29,969 nucleotides of DNA from ZLKRG08 sp051006515. Lineage in GTDB: Bacteria; Actinomycetota; Actinomycetes; Nanopelagicales; Nanopelagicaceae. The notes beneath the pieces were generated by a model. It was given only the letters and a program-made list of their open reading frames with translations, was not told the origin of the DNA and searched no databases. The translations under genes and the position numbers were made by a program. The DNA is taken from NCBI GenBank assembly GCA_051006515.1, contig JBPCTD010000091.1, positions 1 to 29,969 on the forward strand, in the 5' to 3' direction. Shown here in pieces: positions 7,670-15,899 of the stretch (position 1 is the first letter of the stretch; the number at the start of each line of letters is the position of its first letter).

Positions 7670-8791
7670 TTAACTCTGATCTGCCTTTGGATAGACCACT
7701 TCTTCCAGAATCAACAGAATCGAGGCGGCAATAGGAACTGCCAAGATTCCGCCAACTAAACCTAAAAGCGATGCACCTATCAGTGCACTGACGATTGTTA
7801 CTAACCCAGGAATTGATAAAGATTTCTGCATGATTTTTGGCATAACTAGATAATTTTCAATCTGCTGATAAATAATATAAACCAGCAACATGATGACTGC
7901 CGTTAATACTGATTGAGTCAGGGCAACTAAAGTTAAAATCGCAGAACCAATGAAGTGGCCAACTAATGGGATTAAGCCGCAAATGAATACCAACATGCCA
8001 AGGGCTACCGGAGAAGGCATTCCAAGTATGGCGGTGACAATTGACATTACTATTCCAGCAATAAATGCCACAGATAATTGGCTGCCGACAAATGCACCAA
8101 TGCGCGAAACCACACCATCTGTTAGCGCTTTGATGCGATCACGTCTTGATGCTGGCGCAAGGCGCACTGCATAATCAATAACTTGTGGCAGTGAAATTGT
8201 GAAGTACATAGTCAGTACTAAAATAGTAAGCGCGGTAAAGATTCCTGAAATAAAAGTTTTACCAACACCTACAATGCCACCAAATGCAGAAATTAAAAGC
8301 GTTCCATCTTTTGTGACTGATTCAATCTTCTGATTTAGCGAATCAATAAGGCCATATTGGCTATTAATATCGGCAATAAACTTATTGTTTTTTAAGCTAT
8401 CCAAAAGTGTTGGAGCGCTTTCAATCAAACTCGTAGATTGCTTAACCACGGGTGGAATAATCAAAAGTGCCAGTATCAAAACGAAAATGACAACTAATCC
8501 TAAAATTGCTGCTACGGAGAGACCGCGACTTAAGCCTCGTTTCCTGAAGAATTCAACTGCTGGATTTAAACCCATCGCTAAGAAGATAGAGATAATTAAT
8601 AGAACGAAAATTTGGCTAGCTGCAGCAAGTGATCGCAAAAGCACGAATGCAGTGAGCGCACCGGTTGTAGCAAAGAATCCAAAGTAGAATGGTGAACTCT
8701 TTGAAATTGGCCTTCCAGGTACTCCGAAATTCTCGGGTGATTTTTTCGCTGGTTTGCTTGCCAATTTTGTGATGCGCTTCTTAATTGCCAT
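7670..8791 (-). CDS. AI-2E family transporter / PerM-like membrane protein
   Basis: This 373-residue polytopic protein belongs to the AI-2E (TqsA/PerM/UPF0118) family. There is a basic cytosolic N-terminus of ~35 residues, a hydrophobic hairpin (FVLLRSL..FVLLIISIFLAMGLNPAVEFFRKRGLSR), a soluble extracytoplasmic stretch (about 110-165), then several TM helices including GMPSPVALGMLVFICGLIPLVG, the family's most conserved segment, and a C-terminal GLLGGxLAVP-like helix. Family members include autoinducer-2 exporters and Na+/H+ antiporters; no LuxS is in this window, so quorum signalling should not be assumed. The start ATG has a TAGACT -10 6 nt upstream. Confidence 0.88.
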   Translation of the reverse strand: MAIKKRITKLASKPAKKSPENFGVPGRPISKSSPFYFGFFATTGALTAFVLLRSLAAASQIFVLLIISIFLAMGLNPAVEFFRKRGLSRGLSVAAILGLVVIFVLILALLIIPPVVKQSTSLIESAPTLLDSLKNNKFIADINSQYGLIDSLNQKIESVTKDGTLLISAFGGIVGVGKTFISGIFTALTILVLTMYFTISLPQVIDYAVRLAPASRRDRIKALTDGVVSRIGAFVGSQLSVAFIAGIVMSIVTAILGMPSPVALGMLVFICGLIPLVGHFIGSAILTLVALTQSVLTAVIMLLVYIIYQQIENYLVMPKIMQKSLSIPGLVTIVSALIGASLLGLVGGILAVPIAASILLILEEVVYPKADQS

Positions 8792-8797
8792 GTCATA

Positions 8798-8803
8798 AGT
8801 CTA
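8798..8803 (-). promoter_or_regulatory. -10 element TAGACT for the AI-2E-family gene
   Basis: On the minus strand TAGACT is followed by 6 nt and the ATG at 8791, the same leaderless geometry as at other genes in this window. Confidence 0.5.
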
Positions 8804-8845
8804 TTTATGGAAATTTCTAGGGCGAAAATGCGAGAGAATATGGGC

Positions 8846-10066
8846 ATGTCATTGCGCATTACAGGTCTAGGTGAAGAGATCGGCGCGGTCATTGGCCTAC
8901 CTTGGGAGCAACCGCTAGAGCAGTGGCCAGAGGATCAAGCGCTCTCAGAAAAGCGCGGAATTTCCCGTCACATCGTTCGCTTGGTCCGTTCGGATGAAGA
9001 GGACCCAAACTCAGAAATTTACGCCGTAAAAGAGACGGTGGTTGAATTTGCTAAGCGCGAATACAAAGCTCTTATTGAATTGAAAAAATTAGGTGCACCA
9101 AGCGTTGAACCCGTTGCGGTAATTGAAGGTCGCACCGATGAAAAAGGTGAAGAGCTACCTTGCGCTATCGCTACTAGATTTTTGCCTTATTCATTGCCAT
9201 ATCGCGTGGTTTTATCGCAATCTGTTTCAGCACACGACATTAACAATATGGCCAACGCGCTTGCATATCTTTTAGTGCGCTTGCATCTACTTGGTTTCTG
9301 GTGGGGCGATTGCTCATTGTCAAATACTCTTTTTAGAAGAGATGCCGAAGGATTTGCGGCTTACTTAGTTGATGCAGAAACTGGAGAGTTTCAAACTAAA
9401 TTATCTGATGGTCAACGTGAACATGATTTAGAGATTGCATTCTTTAACGTCGCTGCCGAGCTCGAAGATTTGCAATTATCTGGCGTCTTATATGAAGGCA
9501 TGGATCCAATTAGGGCCAGCGAAGCAGTGCAGAGAAGATATCGCAGACTTTGGTCCGCTTTGAAAGACCCACAGAAGTTAGATCCAAATGATCGCCATGC
9601 CGTAGAGCGTGCGATGCGCCAATTACACGATTTAGGTTTTGCAGTTGAAGAGGTACAAGTAGCTCTTGATAATGAAACTCATATGCTTTCGTTTCAACCA
9701 AGGTTGGTGGCCGCTGGTTATCATGTGGCAAAGATAAAAAATCTTTTTGGATTGGATACTCAGGAACTACAAGCAAAGAGAATTTTGGCTTCATTTGATC
9801 GCTGGCTTGCCCGCCAAAGCGAGAAACTTGGAAAAGAAGAGATGGCAAAGCGTTGGATGGAAGAAGTATTTAATCCAATTTTGGCTATGGTTCCAACTGA
9901 ACTTCAAGGGCGTGTTGAAAAGGCGCAGATGTTCCATGAGATTTTGGAGAATCGCTGGTACATGACTGAAAAACATGGATATGACGTCGGTTTGGAGGTA
10001 GCCGCAAAAACCTATATAAATGAGGTCTTGCCGCTACGTATGGACTCTGGAGTTGAAACGCAATGA
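8846..10066 (+). CDS. DUF4032 protein with kinase-like N-terminal domain
   Basis: The 406-residue protein matches the actinobacterial DUF4032 family. The N-terminal part (LPWEQPLEQWP ... RGISRHIVRLVR ... YAVKETVVEFAKREYKAL) leads into a protein-kinase/LPS-kinase-like core: Lys in AVKE, Glu in KREY, then GFWWGDCSLSNTL (a WGDxxxxN catalytic loop) and VDAETGE in place of DFG. It is therefore probably a phosphotransferase or ATP-binding pseudokinase; the ~200-residue C-terminal DUF4032 part is of unknown role. An in-frame ATG at 8807 exists, but family members start shortly before the LPW motif. The ATG at 8846 leaves room for a promoter and has a GAGAAT hexamer 6 nt upstream. Its stop overlaps the next ATG by 4 bp. 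Confidence 0.82.
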   Translation: MSLRITGLGEEIGAVIGLPWEQPLEQWPEDQALSEKRGISRHIVRLVRSDEEDPNSEIYAVKETVVEFAKREYKALIELKKLGAPSVEPVAVIEGRTDEKGEELPCAIATRFLPYSLPYRVVLSQSVSAHDINNMANALAYLLVRLHLLGFWWGDCSLSNTLFRRDAEGFAAYLVDAETGEFQTKLSDGQREHDLEIAFFNVAAELEDLQLSGVLYEGMDPIRASEAVQRRYRRLWSALKDPQKLDPNDRHAVERAMRQLHDLGFAVEEVQVALDNETHMLSFQPRLVAAGYHVAKIKNLFGLDTQELQAKRILASFDRWLARQSEKLGKEEMAKRWMEEVFNPILAMVPTELQGRVEKAQMFHEILENRWYMTEKHGYDVGLEVAAKTYINEVLPLRMDSGVETQ

Positions 10067-10932
10067 CCACGCCTAATTTTGGTAGAGCATTCGATTTAAG
10101 CGCACTCAAGAAACCTGCGGCGAATGCTGCTGAACCTATTCCAGGAGTGGAAGCAACGGCCGAAACTTTACCTAGAGATTTAATGCCGTTATCAAACACC
10201 AAACCCATAATTCTTCTCTGTTGGTCAGAACGCTTTCCAGAATCTAAAGAAACTTTAGTTTCACTTGGAAAATTAAATAAAGATGATCAAGAATCTTGGC
10301 TATTAGCGACAGTTGAAATTGAAAAAGAACCACAAGTAGCTCAAGCGCTCCAAACTCGAGCCGTTCCTTATGCAGTGGCAATTGTTAAAGAACAGGTTAT
10401 GCCGCTCTTTGAAAACGCATACCCAGAAAGTCAATTACGTATGGTGATTGATAAGGTTTTATCGATTGCAGCCGAACAAGGTATAGGTGATGCACCTATC
10501 GAGCGCACTGAGCCAGAAGAGGATGAGGCAATGCAATCGCTTCAATCCGGAGATTTAGATGGCGCCATCAAAGCATATGAAAAATTAGTGGCACGTAAAC
10601 CAGGAGATGCAATGGCTAAATCTGGTTTAGCTCAGATGCAATTGTTAAAACGCACACATGGATTAAATCCACAAGCAGTTATGGCTGAGGCCGCAAATAA
10701 CCCTTTGGATGTTGCGATACAGATGCAATGTGCGGATTTTGAGATTGCGAACGGCCAACTTGAACCAGCATTTCATCGTTTGCTAAATTGCGTACGAGAA
10801 CTTAAAGGTGCGGATCAAGCCGAAGAGCAGAAGCGAGCCAAAGAGCATTTAATTATGTTGTTTTCATTAGTAGATCCATCTGATCCAAGATTGGTTCAAG
10901 CTCGAAAAGATTTAGCGAGTGCGCTCTTTTGA
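10063..10932 (+). CDS. Thioredoxin-fold / TPR protein (CnoX/YbbN-like), lacking CxxC
   Basis: The 289-residue product has an N-terminal thioredoxin-like domain (about 44-145: PIILLCWSERFPESK ... RAVPYAVAIVKEQVMPLFE with the cis-Pro in VPYA) followed by TPR-type helices (SLQSGDLDGAIKAYEKLVARKPGDAMAKSGLAQ). That layout is that of E. coli CnoX (YbbN), a chaperone-linked thioredoxin-like protein, and its actinobacterial relatives. The usual CxxC is replaced by SERF, so disulfide exchange by the classic site is not possible; a Cys sits just before the Trp (CWSERF). It is coupled by an ATGA overlap to the DUF4032 gene and by TTGA to the MFS gene. A protein-protecting or scaffolding role is inferred. 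Confidence 0.82.
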   Translation: MTTPNFGRAFDLSALKKPAANAAEPIPGVEATAETLPRDLMPLSNTKPIILLCWSERFPESKETLVSLGKLNKDDQESWLLATVEIEKEPQVAQALQTRAVPYAVAIVKEQVMPLFENAYPESQLRMVIDKVLSIAAEQGIGDAPIERTEPEEDEAMQSLQSGDLDGAIKAYEKLVARKPGDAMAKSGLAQMQLLKRTHGLNPQAVMAEAANNPLDVAIQMQCADFEIANGQLEPAFHRLLNCVRELKGADQAEEQKRAKEHLIMLFSLVDPSDPRLVQARKDLASALF

Positions 10933-12089
10933 TTAGACGCGATGTCGCGCTGACTAAAGCGCTCTTTTTCATTTTTGGCGTTGGAATCATGTCCTGGATT
11001 CCCAGGTTCCCAGAAGTTAAAGCGAAATTAGCGGTAAATAATGGGCTTTTTGGCTCGATGCTTAGCGTGGGTGCTTTTGGATCGTTAATAGCGCTTCTAA
11101 CCATTGGCCACTTGGTAGATCACTTCGGTGCAAAACGAATGATGTTATTTGGTTTTACCATAATGACTGCGGCCTTTATTTCAATAGTTCACGTTTCAAA
11201 CCATGAACTATTTATTGCGTTAAATATTCTGGTGGGCTTTTCAATTTCCACTCTTCACATTGCCAATAACGCGCAAGCTTTCTTTGACCAAGATCGAGGC
11301 GGCAAGAATTTAGTCGTTTCTGCTGCGGGTTATTGGAGCGCCGGAGCGCTCTTTACGACGCTGCTTTCCATGTTCTTGATTGGTAAAGTCAGTTTAGATG
11401 TGCATGTCACAGTGCTCTTCTTAATTCTTTGGGTCTTGGCAATAATTTTAATTTATATGCGCCATGAAACTTTGGTACCAGCTAATAGACATGACAATGT
11501 CGGCAGATCAATCTATAAAGATTTGAAGAAATTTAATTTTGATTGGATGATTAATTTTGGGTTGATTTTTGGAATTATGCTGGAATTTTCAATCGGAGAT
11601 TGGTCTACGATTTTTGCCAAGGAAGATGGTGGAATTTCACCAAGTTTGGCGCCGCTACCGTTTATGTTCTTTACAATTTTTATGATTGTGGGCCGTGTAT
11701 CAATAAATAGCCTTAAGAAACGGTTTCATATCGCCAACTTAGTTCGATTTGGTGGAATTTTGGCGGGATCCTCATTCTTAATTGGTATTTGGACTGTTGA
11801 TAAATTTGGCTTAATTGGTTTAGTCATTTCTTTTTCATTAGCTGGTTTGGGATCTTCTTATATTGGTCCATCATTTCTCAATGTAGCCAATACTCGAATT
11901 GATCTGCCAGCAAGTATTGTGATTGGGCAGATAAGCGCTGTTAATGCGATGCTTTCTTGGTTACTAAAGCAAGTAGTGGCTTTCTTGGCACAATTTACTT
12001 CGCTACAAGTTGCGCTATCTCTGCCTGCGTTAATGGCTATTTCGGTAGGGGTATTTGCAAAGGTTTTTAAGGCTGCGCCAACCAAATAG
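10929..12089 (+). CDS. MFS transporter
   Basis: This 386-residue protein has about 12 hydrophobic segments with the MFS loop motif between TM2 and TM3 (GHLVDHFGAKRMMLFG, near 62-77). It resembles the drug/sugar efflux-like MFS group that also contains proteins annotated YfcJ- or FucP-like; the substrate is not evident. The start is TTG at 10929 in a TTGA overlap with the preceding stop, so expression is likely coupled to the CnoX-like gene. The 3' end runs 23 bp into the convergent glgB gene, so the two transcripts overlap. Confidence 0.85.
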   Translation: MIRRDVALTKALFFIFGVGIMSWIPRFPEVKAKLAVNNGLFGSMLSVGAFGSLIALLTIGHLVDHFGAKRMMLFGFTIMTAAFISIVHVSNHELFIALNILVGFSISTLHIANNAQAFFDQDRGGKNLVVSAAGYWSAGALFTTLLSMFLIGKVSLDVHVTVLFLILWVLAIILIYMRHETLVPANRHDNVGRSIYKDLKKFNFDWMINFGLIFGIMLEFSIGDWSTIFAKEDGGISPSLAPLPFMFFTIFMIVGRVSINSLKKRFHIANLVRFGGILAGSSFLIGIWTVDKFGLIGLVISFSLAGLGSSYIGPSFLNVANTRIDLPASIVIGQISAVNAMLSWLLKQVVAFLAQFTSLQVALSLPALMAISVGVFAKVFKAAPTK

Positions 12090-13938
12090 TTGCCATCGGC
12101 GGAATCCGTAAAGTGGCCTTTAAATCTTCGCCCACTTTAATTTCAGAATTAGTTACTCCAGAGCCACCAAATTTAAGGTCATCGGTATTTAGAATTTCTT
12201 TAAATAGACCAGCTTGCGGAAAGTGCATTTGATAGTTTTCGTGTGGCACTGAAGACCAGTTAGTTATTGAAACTATCGTGTGACGATCATCTGCAAATCT
12301 GGCATAAGCGATGATATTCGCTGCACCATCGTCGCCGACCAGCCATTGAAAACCATCTACAAAATTATCGCGTTGCCATAGCGCTTCATGATTCTTATAT
12401 TTAGCATTAATTTCCGAAACGACTTGACTGACACCTTTATGTTCTGCAAAGTCAGTTAAGTACCATTGCAACCCATCAGTTGCGCTCCACTCATCATTCT
12501 GTGCAAATTCAGAGCCCATGAATAGTAACTTCTTGCCAGGGTGCGACCACATATAACCATAAAGTGCACGAAGCTGTGCCAGCTTCTGCCAACGATCACC
12601 AGGAAATTTATTTACTAATGCACTTTTGCCGTGTACGACTTCATCGTGCGATAGCGGCAACATGAAGTTTTCGCTCCAGGCGTAAAGAATTGAAAAAGTA
12701 ATTTCATTGTGATGATGCACGCGGTGGATTGGATCGCGTGCTAGATAATGCAAAGTGTCATGCATCCAACCCATATTCCACTTGTATCCAAAACCAAGTC
12801 CACCCATTCCGGTATCTTTTGTAACACCTGGCCACGCTGTAGATTCTTCGGCAATCATCATGATTCCAGGATGGTTCTTGTAGGCAACAGCTGTTGCTTC
12901 TTGCAAGAATTGCACTGCTTCTAGATTTTCACGGCCGCCGAATTTATTTGGAATCCATTCGCCTTCTTTACGGGAGTAATCTAAATAGAGCATCGAAGCC
13001 ACAGCATCAACGCGAAGTCCATCAATATGAAACTCTTCTAGCCAATAAAGTGCGCTAGCTACTAGGAAATTACGCACCTCATTACGTCCAAAATTAAAGA
13101 CCAAGGTGCCCCAATCAGGATGTTCACCTTGTTTAGGATCGGCATGTTCGTAAAGTGCAGTGCCATCAAATTTAGCCAGCGCCCATTCATCTTTAGGAAA
13201 ATGTGCTGGTACCCAATCAAGAATAACGCCGATACCAGCAGCATGTAATTTATCAACCAAGAATCTAAAGTCATCAGGGCTACCAAATCTTGAAGTTGGT
13301 GCAAAGAATCCCGTCACTTGATATCCCCAAGACGGCGCATATGGATGCTCAGTAACTGGCAAGAATTCCACATGAGTAAAACCTTGCTGTTTAACATATT
13401 CGATTAATTCTTCGGCTAACTCTTTATAACTTAATCCAACCCGCCAAGAACCAAGGTGCACTTCGTAAACGGAAATAGGAGAGCGCCAAGATTCAAAGTG
13501 CGTTCTCGCTTGCATCCAATCTCTATCAAGCCATTTGTATTCTGATTCATTAACTATAGATGCAGTACTTGGTGGAATTTCGCATTGTCTTGCCATTGGG
13601 TCTGAATGATCAACCCATTGACCCCACGAACTACAAATCGCAAATTTATACTTTAATCCCGCACCAACATCAGGCAAAAAAGTTTCCCAAATACCGGAGC
13701 TACCGATTCGAACCATAGGGTTGGTGCGCTTATCCCAAAAATTATTGTCATGAATCAAACTAACGGCAGAGGCATTTGGTGCCCATACGCTAAATGTCGT
13801 GCCAATTAATCCACCATCTTTATCTCTGATTACATGCGCACCGAGAGCGTTCCATAATTTTTCATGGCGACCTTCATTAAAAAGGTGTAAATCAATTTCT
13901 CCGAGCGTGGAATTGGGATTTAGATAAGAGGCGCTCAT
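12067..13938 (-). CDS. glgB: 1,4-alpha-glucan branching enzyme GlgB
   Basis: The 623-residue GH13 enzyme makes alpha-1,6 branches in alpha-glucan. It has one N-terminal CBM48-like domain (about 25-130, GTTFSVWAPNASAVSLI), then the catalytic barrel with YEVHLGSWR (158-166), GLRVDAV with nucleophile Asp311, MIAEEST with acid Glu364 and LPLSHDEVVHGK with His431-Asp432. It lacks the extra N-terminal domain found in the ~730-residue enzymes of E. coli and Mycobacterium, so it is the short form. Its ATG overlaps the glgE stop by 4 bp. With GlgE it would build branched, glycogen-like glucan from maltose-1-phosphate. Confidence 0.96.
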   Translation of the reverse strand: MSASYLNPNSTLGEIDLHLFNEGRHEKLWNALGAHVIRDKDGGLIGTTFSVWAPNASAVSLIHDNNFWDKRTNPMVRIGSSGIWETFLPDVGAGLKYKFAICSSWGQWVDHSDPMARQCEIPPSTASIVNESEYKWLDRDWMQARTHFESWRSPISVYEVHLGSWRVGLSYKELAEELIEYVKQQGFTHVEFLPVTEHPYAPSWGYQVTGFFAPTSRFGSPDDFRFLVDKLHAAGIGVILDWVPAHFPKDEWALAKFDGTALYEHADPKQGEHPDWGTLVFNFGRNEVRNFLVASALYWLEEFHIDGLRVDAVASMLYLDYSRKEGEWIPNKFGGRENLEAVQFLQEATAVAYKNHPGIMMIAEESTAWPGVTKDTGMGGLGFGYKWNMGWMHDTLHYLARDPIHRVHHHNEITFSILYAWSENFMLPLSHDEVVHGKSALVNKFPGDRWQKLAQLRALYGYMWSHPGKKLLFMGSEFAQNDEWSATDGLQWYLTDFAEHKGVSQVVSEINAKYKNHEALWQRDNFVDGFQWLVGDDGAANIIAYARFADDRHTIVSITNWSSVPHENYQMHFPQAGLFKEILNTDDLKFGGSGVTNSEIKVGEDLKATLRIPPMATIWLAQP

Positions 13939-15899
13939 AGCGCTACCTTCACAATATGTGCAACTTTGCCAACAGGTCTACTTGGTTGCAAACGCACAAA
14001 AGTATGGGGACTCCAGTCATACGTTTTTTCATCCATTAAATCAATAACTTTGAAATTTTCCGCGTTAAATCCTAATAAATCCATATTCCAATGCACGGTG
14101 GTTTCTTGGGTGTTATCTGGATCTAAATTGACCACTACTAAAATTAGATTCTGGCCTTCTCGCTTGGAGTAAGCCAAGATTGCTGCGCTATCGGTATGGT
14201 GGAAATAGAGATTACGTAAACGCTGTAGCGCTATATTTTCGTGACGGATTTGATTTAGTTTTGCGATAAATGGCGCTAAAGATAAACCTTTCTTGGCTGA
14301 TCCATCCCAGTCGCGAATTTTGATCTGATATTTCTCAGAATCTAAATACTCTTCTTTACCTTCGGCAAGTGGCTTTGATTCATAGAGTTCGAAGCCCGCA
14401 TACATACCCCACGATGGAGTTAAAGTTGCAGCTAATACTGCTCTTAGCGCAAACATCGCAGGCTTTCCGCTTTGTAAGTGATACGGCAATATATCTGGAG
14501 TATTAACCCAGAAGTTTGGTCTAAAGAATGAACTGGTGTGATGCGCTACTTCGTTGCCGTAATCTGTTAACTCTTCTTTGCTAGTACGCCAAGTGAAGTA
14601 GGTATAAGACTGCTGAAAACCTGCTTTTCCTAACGCATGCATCATGGCTGGTTTAGTGAATGCTTCTGCCAGAAAAATAACTTCAGGTGATTCTTTGTAA
14701 ATAGTTGCTAGTACATCTTGCCAGAATTGCACTGGCTTGGTGTGCGGATTATCAACTCTGAATATGTTTATACCTTTAGAAATCCATAAACGTAAGATTC
14801 TTAAAGTTTCTTTTACAATCCCCGCAAAATCTTGATCAAAGTTAATTGGATAGATATCTTGATATTTCTTTGGTGGATTCTCAGCATATGCAATTGAGCC
14901 ATCCGGTCTATGACTGAACCATTCAGGATTACTTTTAACCCAAGGATGATCAGGTGATGCTTGAAGCGCAAAATCCATTGCAATCTCTATATTCATCGCT
15001 TTTGCAGCTTGCACAAACTCTTCGAAATCTTTCATGGTGCCTAGTTCAGGATTTATTGCATCATGACCGCCAGTGCCACTACCAATTGCCCAAGGAACTC
15101 CAGGATCATCAGCTTTAGGCGTTAAAGTGTTATTTGCACCTTTTCTAAACTGCACACCAATTGGATGCACCGGTGGTAAATAAAGAACATCAAAACCCAT
15201 CTCTTTAACTGCAGGTAGGCGCTTAACCGCACTTTTGAATGTACCGCTTATTACCTTGCCATCTGCGCTTTGCTTAGCACCTTCGGAGCGTGGAAAGAAT
15301 TCATACCAAGCACCAACTAGCGCTCGTTCGCGCTCAGAACGGATTGGGAATGATTCGCTTTTGGAAACTAACTTTCTTAATGGTTCACTGCGAAAATAAT
15401 TTCGGATTTCTTCGGTGGTAGCTTGCGAAAATCTATTTGCTGGCGCAAGTTTTCGATCACGTAGTTGAGTAACCAGTGAGGAAAGAAGAGCCTTGCTATT
15501 GGGTCTAGCTTTAATTGTTTCTTCATATAGAAGCGCACCGATTTCACACATCAATTCAGCATCTAGATTAGAAGCAATTTTGATAGCGCCATCATGTTCC
15601 CAAGTTAAATATGGGTGATCGTAAGTTTCAATGTGAAAAGTAAATTGGCCAAGTCCATTAGTTTGGACCCAACTTTGATAGCGATTAGATCCGGGCCAAA
15701 TTTCGCGCATGATGGCGCGGGAAACCTCATTACCTTTCGCATCTAGCACTACGGCATCTGCACCAAAAGCATCATGCCCATCACGAATTACAGTTGCTTC
15801 AACTTTAAAACTTTCAAAAGGAATCGTCTTAACAGGGACAAACTCACCACCGAACCAGATGGTCGGGGAGATATCGCTGGCAGGGATTCGATTGATCAA
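13935..15899 (-). CDS. glgE: Alpha-1,4-glucan:maltose-1-phosphate maltosyltransferase GlgE
   Basis: The 654-residue protein matches GlgE (GH13_3), which transfers maltosyl units from alpha-maltose-1-phosphate to glucan chains. Residues seen include the N-terminal ISPTIWFGGEFVPVK segment, YEFFPRS (199-205), DVLYLPPVHPIG (237-248), MDFALQASPDHPW (308-320), FRVDNPHTKP with nucleophile Asp383 and FLAEAFT with acid Glu412, matching Asp394/Glu423 of the Streptomyces enzyme. The maltokinase and trehalose synthase that normally supply its substrate are not in the window. ATG overlaps the aceE stop by 4 bp, and glgB follows with another 4-bp overlap, so the three are probably one transcript. Confidence 0.97.
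   Translation of the reverse strand: MINRIPASDISPTIWFGGEFVPVKTIPFESFKVEATVIRDGHDAFGADAVVLDAKGNEVSRAIMREIWPGSNRYQSWVQTNGLGQFTFHIETYDHPYLTWEHDGAIKIASNLDAELMCEIGALLYEETIKARPNSKALLSSLVTQLRDRKLAPANRFSQATTEEIRNYFRSEPLRKLVSKSESFPIRSERERALVGAWYEFFPRSEGAKQSADGKVISGTFKSAVKRLPAVKEMGFDVLYLPPVHPIGVQFRKGANNTLTPKADDPGVPWAIGSGTGGHDAINPELGTMKDFEEFVQAAKAMNIEIAMDFALQASPDHPWVKSNPEWFSHRPDGSIAYAENPPKKYQDIYPINFDQDFAGIVKETLRILRLWISKGINIFRVDNPHTKPVQFWQDVLATIYKESPEVIFLAEAFTKPAMMHALGKAGFQQSYTYFTWRTSKEELTDYGNEVAHHTSSFFRPNFWVNTPDILPYHLQSGKPAMFALRAVLAATLTPSWGMYAGFELYESKPLAEGKEEYLDSEKYQIKIRDWDGSAKKGLSLAPFIAKLNQIRHENIALQRLRNLYFHHTDSAAILAYSKREGQNLILVVVNLDPDNTQETTVHWNMDLLGFNAENFKVIDLMDEKTYDWSPHTFVRLQPSRPVGKVAHIVKVAL

Noticed and set aside
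7670..8791. Quorum-sensing autoinducer-2 transporter
   Set aside because: The family name suggests AI-2, but members have other roles and no luxS or lsr gene is in the window, so only the family is claimed.
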